From Nymphaea colorata (lineage: Eukaryota > Streptophyta > Magnoliopsida > Nymphaeales > Nymphaeaceae): a stretch of 64,000 nt of DNA. Shown one piece after another: positions 23,790-35,377 of the stretch. The stretch is from the NCBI RefSeq assembly GCF_008831285.2, contig NC_045143.1, positions 124,001 to 188,000 on the forward strand, written 5' to 3'. Position 1 is the stretch's first letter; each line of letters begins with the position of its first letter. The notes under the pieces were generated by a model that was not told the origin of the DNA, ran no database searches, and was given only the letters and a program-made list of their open reading frames with translations. Position numbers and translations under genes: made by a program.

Positions 23790-24006
23790 ACCGGTATAGA
23801 TTCATTGGCATATCTATACCGGTGGAAGGCTCACCGCTATAGCTGCTTCTCCCGGCGGTAACTATCACCGGAAGAGGACACCTATAGCGGCGCATATCTT
23901 CATCGCTAGACCTGTATACAGGCGACGAAAATCACCGCCGGAGGAATGTATACCGGTGAATTTATCACCGCTATAGATGCAATACCGGCCATCAACATCA
24001 CCGGAG
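23790..24006. repeat. Cluster of alternating ACCG(G/C)TATAG palindromic motifs, copy E1
   Basis: Within about 220 bp the motif ACCGGTATAG or ACCGCTATAG, its reverse complement, or a close variant recurs roughly ten times in alternating orientation. The outer pair (23790-23799 and 23814-23823) is a perfect 10-bp inverted repeat, and the half-palindrome CCTGTATACAGG lies near the centre. Dense short motifs in both orientations are typical of the subterminal transposase-binding regions of CACTA-type DNA transposons. I found no CACTA terminal repeat or transposase nearby, so that identity is inference. The surroundings are AT-rich, and this patch is clearly GC-richer. Confidence 0.75.
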
Positions 24007-24642
24007 AACGTTGACCGCAAGTAATTTGTTCCGACCCACGCAATACGAATTCCTCATTTCGTCAATCCAAACCCAACGCGATAAATCGGCCAGCGACGGA
24101 TCGACTTGCTTAATTCTCTTTTTTAGTTTTACCATAACCTTATTAACATGATTTTCAACCTGCAACTTAGCACGTAGTTGCAGGATCATTTTTCGGGGAA
24201 TTTTTTTTGAAAAATAAATTCGACCATCTCAAAGCTTCCAAACAGTGGAGCCTAAAAGCTAAAAATGCATCACTGAAAAAACTCTGAATTAATGCTACAA
24301 ATATGATGGAACCCAAGCTGGTTGGTGGATATTGCAGGTGGTGACAGAATTGACAGGAAGAAGTGCAGACTATTGCTTCGAGTGTGTGTCCCTTGCCTCT
24401 CTCGCTTGCTGGCCTGTATAAAGACAAGCAAGCTGAAATCAACACTATCTCTCCTTTTGCTAATTTATCAACATGTAAGCATCAGTTTCCGAAGAACAGA
24501 GGAGCGTCCTACTTACCATGCACAACCAAGGTAAACAGACATGTTAGGCACGCCAATAAAAAAAAAATTCCTGCATCAATGTAATCCAGAATCAGATCAA
24601 ACTTTAGAACATCTCAATGAAAGAAATTCTAGTCATATATAC

Positions 24643-24684
24643 ATATCTATATATCTATCTATCTATCTATATATATATATATAT
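24643..24684. repeat. (ATCT)n/(AT)n microsatellite
   Basis: Runs of ATCT followed by AT dinucleotides. Length differs slightly between copies (about 31086-31130, 55850-55890, and reversed at 59385-59425). Confidence 0.9.
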
Positions 24685-27392
24685 TAAGGAATAACAGATA
24701 TTAAATGTAATCCCTAGATAGTGCCTGGCCTGCATAGGTTGACCCATCTTTTGTTATTTTATTGATATTGGATCTAGTTACATCAACCAGACATTGGGAA
24801 CTCAAGAGATGCATAGCAAAACCAAGAGGTGCTTGGGTGGTTGTTTGGCAATAATAACGGTATGACACCCTGTGCCTCAAGATAATCTTTGACAAGAATC
24901 TTATGTGCAGAAAATATACATTATACATGCTTCCTTCAATAGCTTCATATTAAGTTTCCCCATTTTGTTTTGATCCCAATGTCTGTACGGTTCTTGAACA
25001 ACTTTCTAAAACCCTATGGAGCAAGGAGAGTTAGGTGCAGCAAAACTATTATTTGGTTCTTCTTTTTGTAACATAAAGTGTTGAAGCAAATGGATCTAAC
25101 AACCCCAAGGCATTACTTCGTCAAAAGAAATAATCTGAAAGCATTGAAGCAGAAAATTTGGAAGGATGATCAGAGATTGAACATGAAGCACACCGATTAC
25201 TAAGAAGGTGTTAAATTGGTTTAAACACACACTCTGAATATAATTAGTCGGTTCTAGCTCCAACAATCAGATTTTTTTTTGTTTGAAATCAACATATTTT
25301 ATCCATTTCATTATAAGCAGATATATAAAACAGGTATTTGAATTTTGAACCATAAACAAACCAAGATTCTGCAGGCAAAAATTGACAGTTCATACCAACT
25401 ATTGACTGGAAATGTACAAATCTAGACAACAGGCACAGTGAGCACCAATATGGATAACTTGGACATGCAAATTAGTTACATGAATCCCAAAGTGTCATAC
25501 CAACAAATCGATAAATTTTTTATATGCCCATATGCAAAAAATATTATTCAATCATTGACAAGGGACAGACATTTGAAAAATTTCCTTTTTGGGCCTACAT
25601 TTTGCCTGCAACCTGAAAAACCAACATTTTGTAATTTTTAATAAGTGTCACACCTACTCATTCCCTTGCTAGTCATTATTGAATTTGATACAGGCAGCTG
25701 CGGTAATCACAGTGTCAAGCTGCCGAAAGTAATAAAATAAGGACACATTTTCCCTCTCCTAATGGTTAAATGGTACTCAACTTAGCTGCCAGACAGCTAT
25801 ATGAATGGAAAATCCCCATAAGTTGCCGACACAATATAGAGCAATTGTAAGCATGGAAAACCGACGGCCAAAAGACAACTGTAACAACTACCCCTGCTCT
25901 CAGTAACAGTTTCCATACACATAAAACCGTCATTGGAGTATCTTTTTGGCATTTTTGTAAAACAAAATACAGTCACTACTCTTTTAAAGGCATTGATTTC
26001 AAAGGTTTCATGTGTACAAGGTTGTTGGAGAGGAGTAAAGAACTTGGGCCTTGTCATTGTCCCAGATCATAATCATTAGGTCCAAAAATAAAGAACTTGG
26101 AAGGAAATTTTAGATAATGTGGACCAGTTTGGGCCTTTAGGATCTAAAATGTAAGAAAATATTGCATTTAAATATATGCCCCTCTTCGCATTTATGAGCA
26201 GGTTGAAAATTGTGCATAGTGTCACTTTTAGCAAAGCAAGCTTAAACATCGGAAAATATTGGCCTAAAGGTCAGGTTTATTTCAAGAGCAAAAGGCAAGT
26301 AGTATATCAAATGGATCACAACTTCCTTTAGCAAAATTCCTGAGAATTTCAACTTGAGCTTTGTAAGTGCAGGTATTTGTGTGCAGAAGAGATGTTCAGC
26401 TCCGATACAGTTGAGAAGTCCCTACCTCTTGGTGATAATATAAGGCACCAAGGCCTAAAAAACTCACAGGTCTGACCATAGCTTGGTCAGACTCAATTTG
26501 ACCAAGCTGAGCTTGCACAAACATAAAAATTAGAAAAATACAATTACAAAAAGAATAAAAATGCTTACATATATTACTAATATAGTCAAATGTATATATA
26601 TGTAAGACTATGGTTATATACGCACTTGTGCATATAGCTTGATGGATCATACACATACACATATAAATTGCATATACACAAGTGTTTGCGATAATACACA
26701 AAGAACCTTCTAATAGCTAATGCCCCCACATACCTTTTAGATGTTTTTTTCACCATAAACCTATTACCATTATCTCCTAACTTTTTTGAAACCACAAAAA
26801 AAAAAGCCCTAAACAAAACCTTTAGTGTGCAACTCAACCAACCACAAGGTTGAGCGACAAGCATCCAACAGTAGGCTGGAATGACCAACAATACCTGAAG
26901 CACTTCCAACTATAACAACAGCCGTCTAACATTACTTAGAAGGCTAAAAAGTTACAACATAAGATCAACACATTAATTGATCACTAAAGGTAATCACATA
27001 CGAGAATATATGCATGCCCTTGTGTATCTCTCTTCCGTAAATGCCCATAGGAATAGCAATGCAACCTAAATGAACCCTAACTCTACCAAATTCCAATATA
27101 AATCTATTCTTTTCTGAAATATCACCGCCAAAAATTTAAATTAGATGAGTACTGAAATACGATTTCTGCATCCTAATCATACATGCGAAAGGCCTAAGAC
27201 AAGTCAAAGGATTGACCGCTATCACTTTTTTGATGCATGGTAGAATCGAAGGTTAAGTCCTGCACTATGGTGTTGGAAGCATCTTAACTGTGGCATCATC
27301 AGAAAACCTTGAAAATTAAAACCCTTCAAGCAACCCCTCTCGGATGCATGACATTTTCTAAGTTTCAAACCTTTGAGGCTTCGATGCGCATC

Positions 27393-27455
27393 TCAGGGAA
27401 TGACTGTTGCAGGTGACTCGCTGTCTGCCGACAACCAGTGGTAGATGGCGGCTGC
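27393..27455 (-). CDS. Possible terminal exon after the APT exon (unrecognised), E1
   Basis: After an ATTTGCAG acceptor the minus strand reads AAAIYHWLSADSESPATVIP and stops. The E2 counterpart (about 34132-34193) reads GAAIYQWLSAASKSPPTIIP and stops. Open frame and acceptor are conserved across copies, with several replacements. It does not match exon 2 of adenine phosphoribosyltransferase (expected IMFQD...), and spliced to APT exon 1 it would be read in a different frame. Function unknown; it may be chance. Confidence 0.25.
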   Translation of the reverse strand, partial: AAAIYHWLSADSESPATVIP

Positions 27456-27559
27456 CTGCAAATAACGAACAGAACCCAAGACCACAAATTTGAAGGCCCA
27501 CCGAAAGTAATCAAGAAGCCGTGCTCAAGGGAAAGAGAGAGACATAGAGAAAGAGATAC

Positions 27560-27639
27560 CGGACTTGGGGAAATTTGGGATCACACGGATCAACGTGGAG
27601 ATCCTCTTGATGCGATCGTCGCCGCCCTCGATTCTCCAT
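27560..27639 (-). pseudogene. APT: Adenine phosphoribosyltransferase exon 1, copy E1 (frame broken at start)
   Basis: The minus-strand frame GGDDRIKRISTLIRVIPNFP followed by KSG and a GT donor matches the N-terminus of plant adenine phosphoribosyltransferase (adenine and cytokinin-base salvage to AMP forms), which reads D-x-RI-x-x-I-x-x-x-IRVIP-x-FPKPGI. Relative to copy E2 there is one extra base just after the ATG, so the start codon is out of frame with the body. The remaining APT exons, including the PRPP-binding loop, are absent downstream. This copy is a fragment. Confidence 0.66.
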
Positions 27640-28803
27640 TGTGGACTAATAACATAAGTTGAGGCATTTAAAAAAAAACAACAGTGTACGTACATATGCA
27701 CTGACATTTCATCAACCAATTTGAGGGCTACCGCATTGAAGGGAAGAAACGAATGAAGAGACAAGAAGAGATAACATACGGCAAGAGGTGCGTCAGCGAT
27801 GGTCGACGCAGAGCCTCAAAGAGAGAGAGAGAGAGAGAGACCAGGTTAGCATGCCTATTTCAAACGACGTCATATGAGAATGCTGTAAATCAGAGCTAAG
27901 GCCGACTCAGAAAGAGAAGTATTCATACATGTGAAGCAGAGGGGAGAGGGGAGGTGGGACGGAGACGGGTTGCATTGCAGGAGACGAAGAAGAATAGGAG
28001 AGACACAGGAGAAGAGTTGAGACGTTTCTTGGATAGGCATGGCAGAGGCGGTGAGAGTGGGCGACGGTTTTGTCGAGTTGGGGAAAGCAAATTCGCCGTT
28101 GCGACTTTTTGGCTTCCAGAATTTAACTTTCTTTATTCTCGTTATAAAACAGAAGCCATATGTTTATAGGATTATTGTGTTTTTCTTACATAGAGGATCA
28201 GTAAATTGGTGGATCTGTTGCTTAATATCCAAATAGTTAATTTGCATCAATAAGTGGCTCACATGCACATGCTCTGCAAAACTTTTAATAATAGCAGCAA
28301 ACGGGCAATTAAATAACTGAGACAGAACCCCAAAAATGTAAAGATGCAAACAGAGGAAATGAGCGGTGACCTCAAAGCAAGAGAAATACATTTATACAGT
28401 GGCAGTGGCGGAACAATAAATTTTGGACTATGCCCCTCCAAAAATAAAATATCGCTCTAAAAAATATACGCATAGAGAGGGATATTTTATTTTTGGAGGG
28501 ACATAGGTGAACATAGAAAATATACGCGTGCAGAACAGTTTAATCCAGCACTTCTTGTTCCACCACTGTTTAGGACCCTTTCCTTTGCAAAACCCACTTC
28601 CACATCCAAATGAGCTGGTCATGAGCTGAGAGTAGATTTAGAGCTCAAATATCAAGGAACCCTTCTCCTTATAATACTTCTGCATCCAAATGAGCCGATC
28701 AGATGATAGTAGATTCTGAGCTTTGAACTTTTCTCCTTGCAAAACCCACTTACATGACTTGTAAGATTTTTTGTCTGCTCTCAAAAACCTATCGTGGTCT
28801 TAC

Positions 28804-28951
28804 AGAAGCATTTGTTCCTGTATCCATCTCCTTGGAACCGGATGTCCGAAAGCTTTGGCTCTTGTTGGTCTCAGATCTCAAAGCATTTCTAATATTCACA
28901 ACCTCACCAAGCAACTGCTATGCTGCCTTGACATACTTGGAATACTTAGGG
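28804..28951 (-). pseudogene. BEL1-like homeodomain (SKY box) exon fragment, copy 2
   Basis: The fragment has the same length as 12685-12832 and the same TAG inside KAAQQLL. The GTAAGA donor is retained. The adjacent GGG in place of GGA is the main difference. No homeodomain is present. Confidence 0.66.
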
Positions 28952-29968
28952 GGCAAGGCTGGGGGCAGCTTCCTCCAACTTAATTCCCATTCTTAGCATC
29001 ATGGAATCGCTTTGTGATCATGATGCTTCACACCAGAAGGACATGGAAGAATACCTCGTCAATTGGGATTTAAATCCATTGAGGCATATTATCTCTCCCT
29101 GATGACGACTATTATGTACTTGTTACTTACCTTTGCTAATTAATCATCTTATTCACCACATCGGTGTGCGCATGCATGGTTGAATGTGCGATGAGTGCTT
29201 CAGAATTCACACATTCGAACCTCTGTACAAAGCAAGAAGAAAAAGGATTGGATTCACCAACTTCCTAGTAAGCAGTGTGCCCAAGGACAGGGGCCGGTCT
29301 GTGGTTCCTTTTTCAAATATGGGCTAACATTCATCTCTTGGATGTAAGTGAAATTTGGATGTAAATTAAATTAAAGCTACCAGATTATGCCAAGAGACTA
29401 TCGCAGAATCGAACTCTCAACCTCCATCAGCTGGTTTTAAGTCGACTCAGTTTTTTAATTGGTGTCTAAGTATCAGTGTGCAAACATACCTTGTGCCTTC
29501 CATCCAACCAGGGAAATGGTCATAATAAGTGCTGCTTTCAATTACTGTATGTTGGGTGTATGATCAAGACTAGTATATCCCCTCTTTTTTCTCCAATCAA
29601 CATCTATCCCAAGGTGAGTGTTAGGCCAGCAAACTTTGCTCTGTGACAAATGTACATGAAGATTAATTAACAAACTACCTTAAAGGCCTAGTTGCTTCTG
29701 TATGTATATACAACAGCAGTTACTGCTGTAACTTTTGTACCTTTGAAGCATACCTCTCGGCCTTCATCGATCCGAAGTTACTCCAATCTCTTGGTAATGA
29801 GTTGCAACTCAATCCTATGTATAGACTCTATCTTCTAGCAAGTGTTTAACCCATTGGAAATGCCGATATCAAACCAGTTTTGGTTGCTGGCAACATATGC
29901 TTTCAACCACAACAAACATTATGCATTAAACCACAACAAACATAAAAAGAAAAGACATTATTTCATGT

Positions 29969-30148
29969 TCAGTACATCAACAACACATTCCTGAGGATGC
30001 CTTCAACCAACTCAACAACCTCCTTTGGTTGTATAAAGTATTTTGCTTTTTGTAGAAAAGTTGTCGTTGAATGGTGAATGGCATTAGAGGCTCTTGGTTC
30101 GCCAATCACACCAGGCATGGGCAAGCAACCAAATTCAGGAAAACCCAT
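29969..30148 (-). CDS. Unrecognised 59-codon open frame, block B2
   Basis: This is the counterpart of 13872-14051, beginning MGFPEFGCLPMPGVIGEP with the same stop. Both copies stay open, but the copies are too young for that to prove selection. Confidence 0.28.
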   Translation of the reverse strand: MGFPEFGCLPMPGVIGEPRASNAIHHSTTTFLQKAKYFIQPKEVVELVEGILRNVLLMY

Positions 30149-30278
30149 AATGTTAGGATCAAGTTCACGAATTCATGCAATAGTGCCCAACCTCTGCATA
30201 AAATGCTTGCCATATCAAGTGTTAGGAAAGTCTTGGAAAAAAAAGTATCACTGTTCACCTTCCAGTTCATGATCAGTT

Positions 30279-30452
30279 ACCGCTATAGCTGATTCTCCCG
30301 GCGGTTATTATCACCGGAAGAGATCACCTATAGCGGCGCATATCTTCATCGCTAGACCTGTATACAGGCGACGAAAATCACCGCCGGAGGAATGTATACC
30401 GGTGAATTTATCACCGCTATAGATGCAATACCGGCCATCAACATCACCGGAG
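30279..30452. repeat. Palindromic ACCG(G/C)TATAG cluster, copy E2 (truncated)
   Basis: The right three-quarters of the E1 cluster is present; the first inverted pair is missing because block B2 is joined here. Motif spacing otherwise follows E1. Confidence 0.75.
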
Positions 30453-33400
30453 AACGTTGACCGCAAGTAATTTGTTCCGACCCACGCAATACGAATTCCT
30501 CATTTCGTCAATCCAAACCCAACGCGATAAATCGGCCAGCGACGGATCGACTTGCTTAATTCTCTTTTTTAGTTTTACCATAACCTTATTAACATGATTT
30601 TCAACCTGCAACTTAGCACGTAGTTGCAGGATCATTTTTCGGGGAATTTTTTTTGAAAAATAAATTCGACCATCTCAAAGCTTCCAAACAGTGGAGCCTA
30701 AAAGCTAAAAATGCATCACTGAAAAAACTCTGAATTAATGCTACAAATATGATGGAACCCAAGCTGGTTGGTGGATATTGCAGGTGGTGACAGAATTGAC
30801 AGGAAGAAGTGCAGACTATTGCTTCGAGTGTGTGTCCCTTGCCTCTCTCGCTTGCTGGCCTGTATAAAGACAAGCAAGCTGAAATCAACACTATCTCTCC
30901 TTTTGCTAATTTATCAACATGTAAGCATCAGTTTCCGAAGAACAGAGGAGCGTCCTACTTACCATGCACAACCAAGGTAAACAGACATGTTAGGCACGCC
31001 AATAAAAAAAAAATTCCTGCATCAATGTAATCCAGAATCAGATCAAACTTTAGAACATCTCAATGAAAGAAATTCTAGTCATATATACATATCTATATAT
31101 CTATCTATCTATCTATATATATATATATATTAAGGAATAACAGATATTAAATGTAATCCCTAGATAGTGCCTGGCCTGCATAGGGTGACCCATCTTTTGC
31201 CACTTCACTCTCTCCCCCTCCCCTGTCTACAAAATATTTCTTTTTGCTTTTTGCTTGCCAAATGGACACACTGCAGTAACTATTCTATCACTAGAAAATG
31301 AGAGAGTGATCTAGTTGGGAAAACAATCATTTATGACATTAAAAATTGTTCTTTGATGGTTTCTGTGAAGATAAATGAAACACCGTTAGATGGTAAAGAT
31401 TAAGGGACATGTTATTTTATTGATATTGGATCTGGTTACATCAACCAGACATTGGGAACTCAAGAGATGCATAGCAAAACCAAGAGGTGCTTGGGTGGTT
31501 GTTTGGCAATAATAACGGTATGACACACTGTGCCTCAAGATAATCTTTGACAAGAATCTTATGTGCAGAAAATATACATTATACATGCTTCCTTCAATAG
31601 CTTCATATTAAGTTTCCCCATTTTGTTTTGATCCCAATGTCTGTACGGTTCTTGAACAACTTTCTAAAACCCTATGGAGCAAGGAGAGTTAGGTGCAGCA
31701 AAACTATTATTTGGTTCTTCTTTTTGTAACATAAAGTGTTGAAGCAAATGGATCTAACAACCCCAAGGCATTACTTCGTCAAAAGAAATAATCTGAAAGC
31801 ATTGAAGCAGAAAATTTGGAAGGATGATCAGAGATTGAACATGAAGCACACCGATTACTAAGAAGGTGTTAAATTGGTTTAAACACACACTCTGAATATA
31901 ATTAGTCGGTTCTAGCTCCAACAATCAGATTTTTTTTTGTTTGAAATCAACATATTTTATCCATTTCATTATAAGCAGATATATAAAACAGGTATTTGAA
32001 TTTTGAACCATAAACAAACCAAGATTCTGCAGGCAAAAATTGACAGTTCATACCAACTATTGACTGGAAATGTACAAATCTAGACAACAGGCACAGTGAG
32101 CACCAATATGGATAACTTGGACATGCAAATTAGTTACATGAATCCCAAAGTGTCATACCTCGATAAATTTTTTATATGCCCATATGCAAAAAATATTATT
32201 CAATCATTGACAAGGGACAGACATTTGAAAAATTTCCTTTTTGGGCCTACATTTTGCCTGCAACCTGAAAAACCCACATTTTGTAATTTTTAATAAGTGT
32301 CACACCTACTCATTCCCTTGCTAGTCATTATTGAATTTGATACAGGCAGCTGCTGTAATCACAGTGTCAAGCTGCCGAAAGTAATAAAATAAGGACACAT
32401 TTTCCCTCTCCTAATGGTTAAATGGTACTCAACTTAGGTACCAGACAGCTATATGAATGGAAAATCCCCATAAGTCGCCGACACAATATAGAGCAATTGT
32501 AAGCATGGAAAACCGACGGCCAAAAGACAATTGTAATAACTACCCCTGCTCTCAGTAACAGTTTCCATACACATAAAACCGTCATTGGAGTATCTTTTTG
32601 GCATTTTTGTAAAACAAAATACAGTCACTACTCTTTTAAAGGTATTGATTTCAAAGGTTTCATGTGTACAAGGTTGTTGGAGAGGAGTAAAGAACTTGGG
32701 CCTTGTCATTGTCCCAGATCATAATCATTAGGTCCAAAAATAAAGAACTTGGAAGGAAATTTTAGAAAAATGTGGACCAGTTTGGGCCTTTAGGATCTAA
32801 AATGTAAGAAAATATTGCATTTAAATATATGCCCCTCTTTGCATTTATGAGCAGGTTGAAAATTGTTCATAGTGTCACTTTTAGCAAAGCAAGCTTAAAC
32901 ATCGGAAAATATTGGCCTAAAGGTCAGGTTTAGTGAAACAACGGGGCAATAAAAAAATTTTTGGATGAGGGGATGAGACTATGGGGATGGACAGATTTTA
33001 GAACTCCGCCTGAAACATGAAACTTTTCAAGAGCAAAAGGCAAGTAGTATATCAAATGGATCACAACTTCCTTTAGCAAAATTCCTGAGAATTTCAACTT
33101 GAGCTTTGTAAGTGCAGGTATTTGTGTGCAGAAGAGATGTTCAGCTCCGATATAGTTGAGAAGTCCCTACCTCTTGGTGATAATATAAGGCACCAAGGAC
33201 TAAAAAACTCACAGGTCTGACCATAGCTTGGTCAGACTCAATTTGACCAAGCTGAGCTTGCACAAACATAAAAATTAGAAAAATACAATTACAAAAAGAA
33301 TAAAAATGCTTACATATATTACTAATATAGTCAAATGTATATATATGTAAGACTACGGTTATATACGCACTTGTGCATATAGCTTGATGGATCATACACA

Positions 33401-34283
33401 TACACATATAAATTGCATATACACAAGTGTTTGCGATAATACACAAAGAACCTTCTAATAGCTAATGCCCCCACATACCTTTTGTCCATTTTCTGCATTT
33501 AGATGTTTTTTTCACCATAAACCTATTACCATTATCTCCTAACTTTTTTGAAACCACAAAAAAAAAGCCCTAAACAGAACCTTTAGTGTGCAACTCAACC
33601 AACCACAAGGTTGAGCTGTGGTTGAGCGACAAGAATCCAACAGTAGGCTGGAATGACCAATAATACACAAGGTTGATAGACTACATTAGATCATATAACA
33701 ACATATATCTAAATCAATTCCAGGCTCACATTTCAAAGTCCAACTAAGGCTCCTATAAAATATTTTGAAGTGTCACATAAATAGTCCCCTATCAAATTCC
33801 AATACAAATCTATTCTTTCTGAAATTTCACCGACTCTCCAGGCAAAAACTTAAATTAGATGAGTACTGAAATACGATTTCTGCATCCTAATCATACATAC
33901 GAAAGGTCTAAGACAAGTCAAAGGATTGATCACTATCACTTTTTTGATGCATGGTAGAATCGAAGGTCAAGTCCTGCACTATGGTGTTGGAACCATCTTA
34001 ACTGTGGCATCATCAGAAAACCTTGCAAGTTAAAACCCTTCAAGCAACCCCTACCAACTCCTCTCGAATGCATGACAATAAACTACCCCTGTTCTAAGCC
34101 TCTAACCTTTGAGGATTTGATGCGCATCTCAGGGAATGATTGTTGGAGGTGATTTGCTGGCTGCCGACAACCACTGGTAGATGGCGGCACCCTGCAAATA
34201 AAGAACAGAACCCAAGACCAGAAATTTGAAGCCCCACCGCAAGTAATCAAGAAGCCGAGCTCAAGAGAAAGAGAGAGAGATAC

Positions 34284-34365
34284 CGGGCTTGGGGAAAAAA
34301 TTTGGGATCACACGGATCGCCGTCGAGATCCTCTTGATGCGATCGTCGCCGCCCTCGATCGCCAT
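34284..34365 (-). pseudogene. APT: Adenine phosphoribosyltransferase exon 1, copy E2 (open frame)
   Basis: This is the best-preserved copy. The ATG at 34365 opens MAIEGGDDRIKRISTAIRVI, followed by PNFFPKPG and a G|GTATCT donor, in one frame. It has an extra Phe codon (three extra T) compared with the NFPKPG of the other copies. IRVIP-x-F-PKPG is the conserved N-terminal segment of plant APT. Downstream exons with the catalytic and PRPP-binding motifs were not found within the block, so even this copy is an orphan first exon unless the gene continues in an unrecognised form. Confidence 0.68.
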
Positions 34366-35032
34366 TGTGAACTAAGAACATAAGTTGAAGCATTAAAAAA
34401 AAACAGAGTGTACATACACACTGACATTTCATCAACCAATTTGAGGGCTACCGCGTTGAAGGGAACAAACGAATGAAGAGACAAAAAGAGATAACATACG
34501 GCAAGAGGTGCGTCAGCGATGGACGACGCAGAGCCTTAAACAGAGAGAGAGACATAGAGACCAGGTTAGCATACCCGTTTCAAACGACGTCATATGAGAA
34601 CACCCATCATTGATTAGGGCTGCACCACCTTGATCGCGCAGGTTAGGGCTGTCAATCTGAGATACTTAAGAAGCGAAAGAAAAGGGCGTTTTGTGTTGGC
34701 CATGGCCGACTAAGAACCTAGTGTGAGCGAGAAGTATAAGGTTTCGTTCATACATGTGAAGAAGAGGGATGTGGGACGGAGACGGGTTGCATTGCAGGAG
34801 AAGAAGAAGAATAGGGGAGACATAGGAGAAGATTTGAGACGTTTCTTGGAGAGGCGTGGCAGAGGCGGTGGGAGTAGGCAACGGTTTTGTCGAGTTGGGG
34901 AAAGCAAATTCTAAATAACATGGCCGTTTGCGATAACTTTTTGGCTCTTAGCGTTTAACGAGAAAAGTTATAAAACGGAAGCATAAGATCCCATATGTCT
35001 ATAGGATTATTGTGTTTTTGGCACATAGAGGA

Positions 35033-35377
35033 AATAACCAATCACTGACTTGAATCTCATCCACAAATTAGCCAATGCCAAATACTTTTGACGCACGTTT
35101 AATTCAAACTTACCTTCCTAACTGTCATTTTTTTTGCAATTACAGAGTTTTAATCAGAATTTTGCTTTAATTTCATAAATAGGCCTCACTTTTCTTAATT
35201 TTTTTAAAAATGTTTACACTTTGGACATGTTACTAAGAATGGGCATTTGGCTGGGGATGGTCGGACTTTCGGTCCCCCAACCTGCCATGAAAATGGCTGC
35301 GCACCGGGCCAGCTCGAGTTGAACCGGACCAGGCTGAGTTGGCTCAATTAATTTTTTCTACTTTTTTTCATGTATTT
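35033..35377. other. Stretch without recognisable gene between E2 and the older remnant
   Basis: The sequence is unique in the window, AT-rich, with a GC-richer patch near 35260-35340. No exon, repeat unit or TE end was seen. Confidence 0.5.

Larger units (their letters stand above)
20025..24702. repeat. Inverted-repeat arm (block D1), left
   Basis: The reverse complement of this stretch is 59369-64000, from the window end (64000 pairs with 20025) to the base after the second gap (59369 pairs with 24702). Identity is very high. The right part, from about 22000, is also present in direct orientation as E3. Nothing here is an intact gene. Open frames up to 93 codons (20499-20780) are unrecognised. 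Because the other arm is a separate contig, the inverted orientation depends on scaffolding. Confidence 0.9.
22000..28197. repeat. Duplicated block E, copy 1
   Basis: The block is present again at 30276-35032 (from the palindromic cluster onward) and at about 52970-59268 (full length). It contains the palindromic cluster, a microsatellite, long AT-rich intron-like DNA and an APT first exon at its right end. Between 24010 and 27390 I found no exon I recognise; several 60-100 codon frames there are unconvincing. This copy lacks a 212-bp and a 92-bp segment that both other copies have. Confidence 0.9.
28261..30275. repeat. Duplicated block B, copy 2
   Basis: This copy is near-identical to 12142-14178. 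It follows the end of E1 after only about 60 bp of unmatched sequence, and it ends abruptly at TTCATGATCA, where the palindromic cluster of E2 begins. The E-then-B order recurs in worn form at 35378-36890, so it may be the older arrangement. Confidence 0.9.
30276..35032. repeat. Duplicated block E, copy 2 (left-truncated)
   Basis: The copy starts inside the palindromic cluster (30279 pairs with 23833) and runs past the APT exon. It carries the 212-bp (31200-31411) and 92-bp (32933-33024) segments missing from E1. At 33660-33790 a unique AT-rich stretch replaces about 200 bp of E1. At 34600-34720 it has about 80 bp not in E1. No intact gene was seen. Confidence 0.9.

Noticed and set aside
24167-24584. 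Opposed overlapping frames of 63-92 codons repeated in all E copies
   Set aside because: Several frames on both strands are open at once, none has a recognised domain, and conservation only reflects recent duplication.
25797-26057. 86-codon minus frame conserved in E1, E2 and E3
   Set aside because: No domain or splice boundary, and the E3 copy changes frame partway. Young duplicates keep frames without selection.
26396-26909. 100-codon minus frames rich in Cys, Tyr and Ile
   Set aside because: The region is TATA/CACA-rich low complexity, and the codons reflect that composition.
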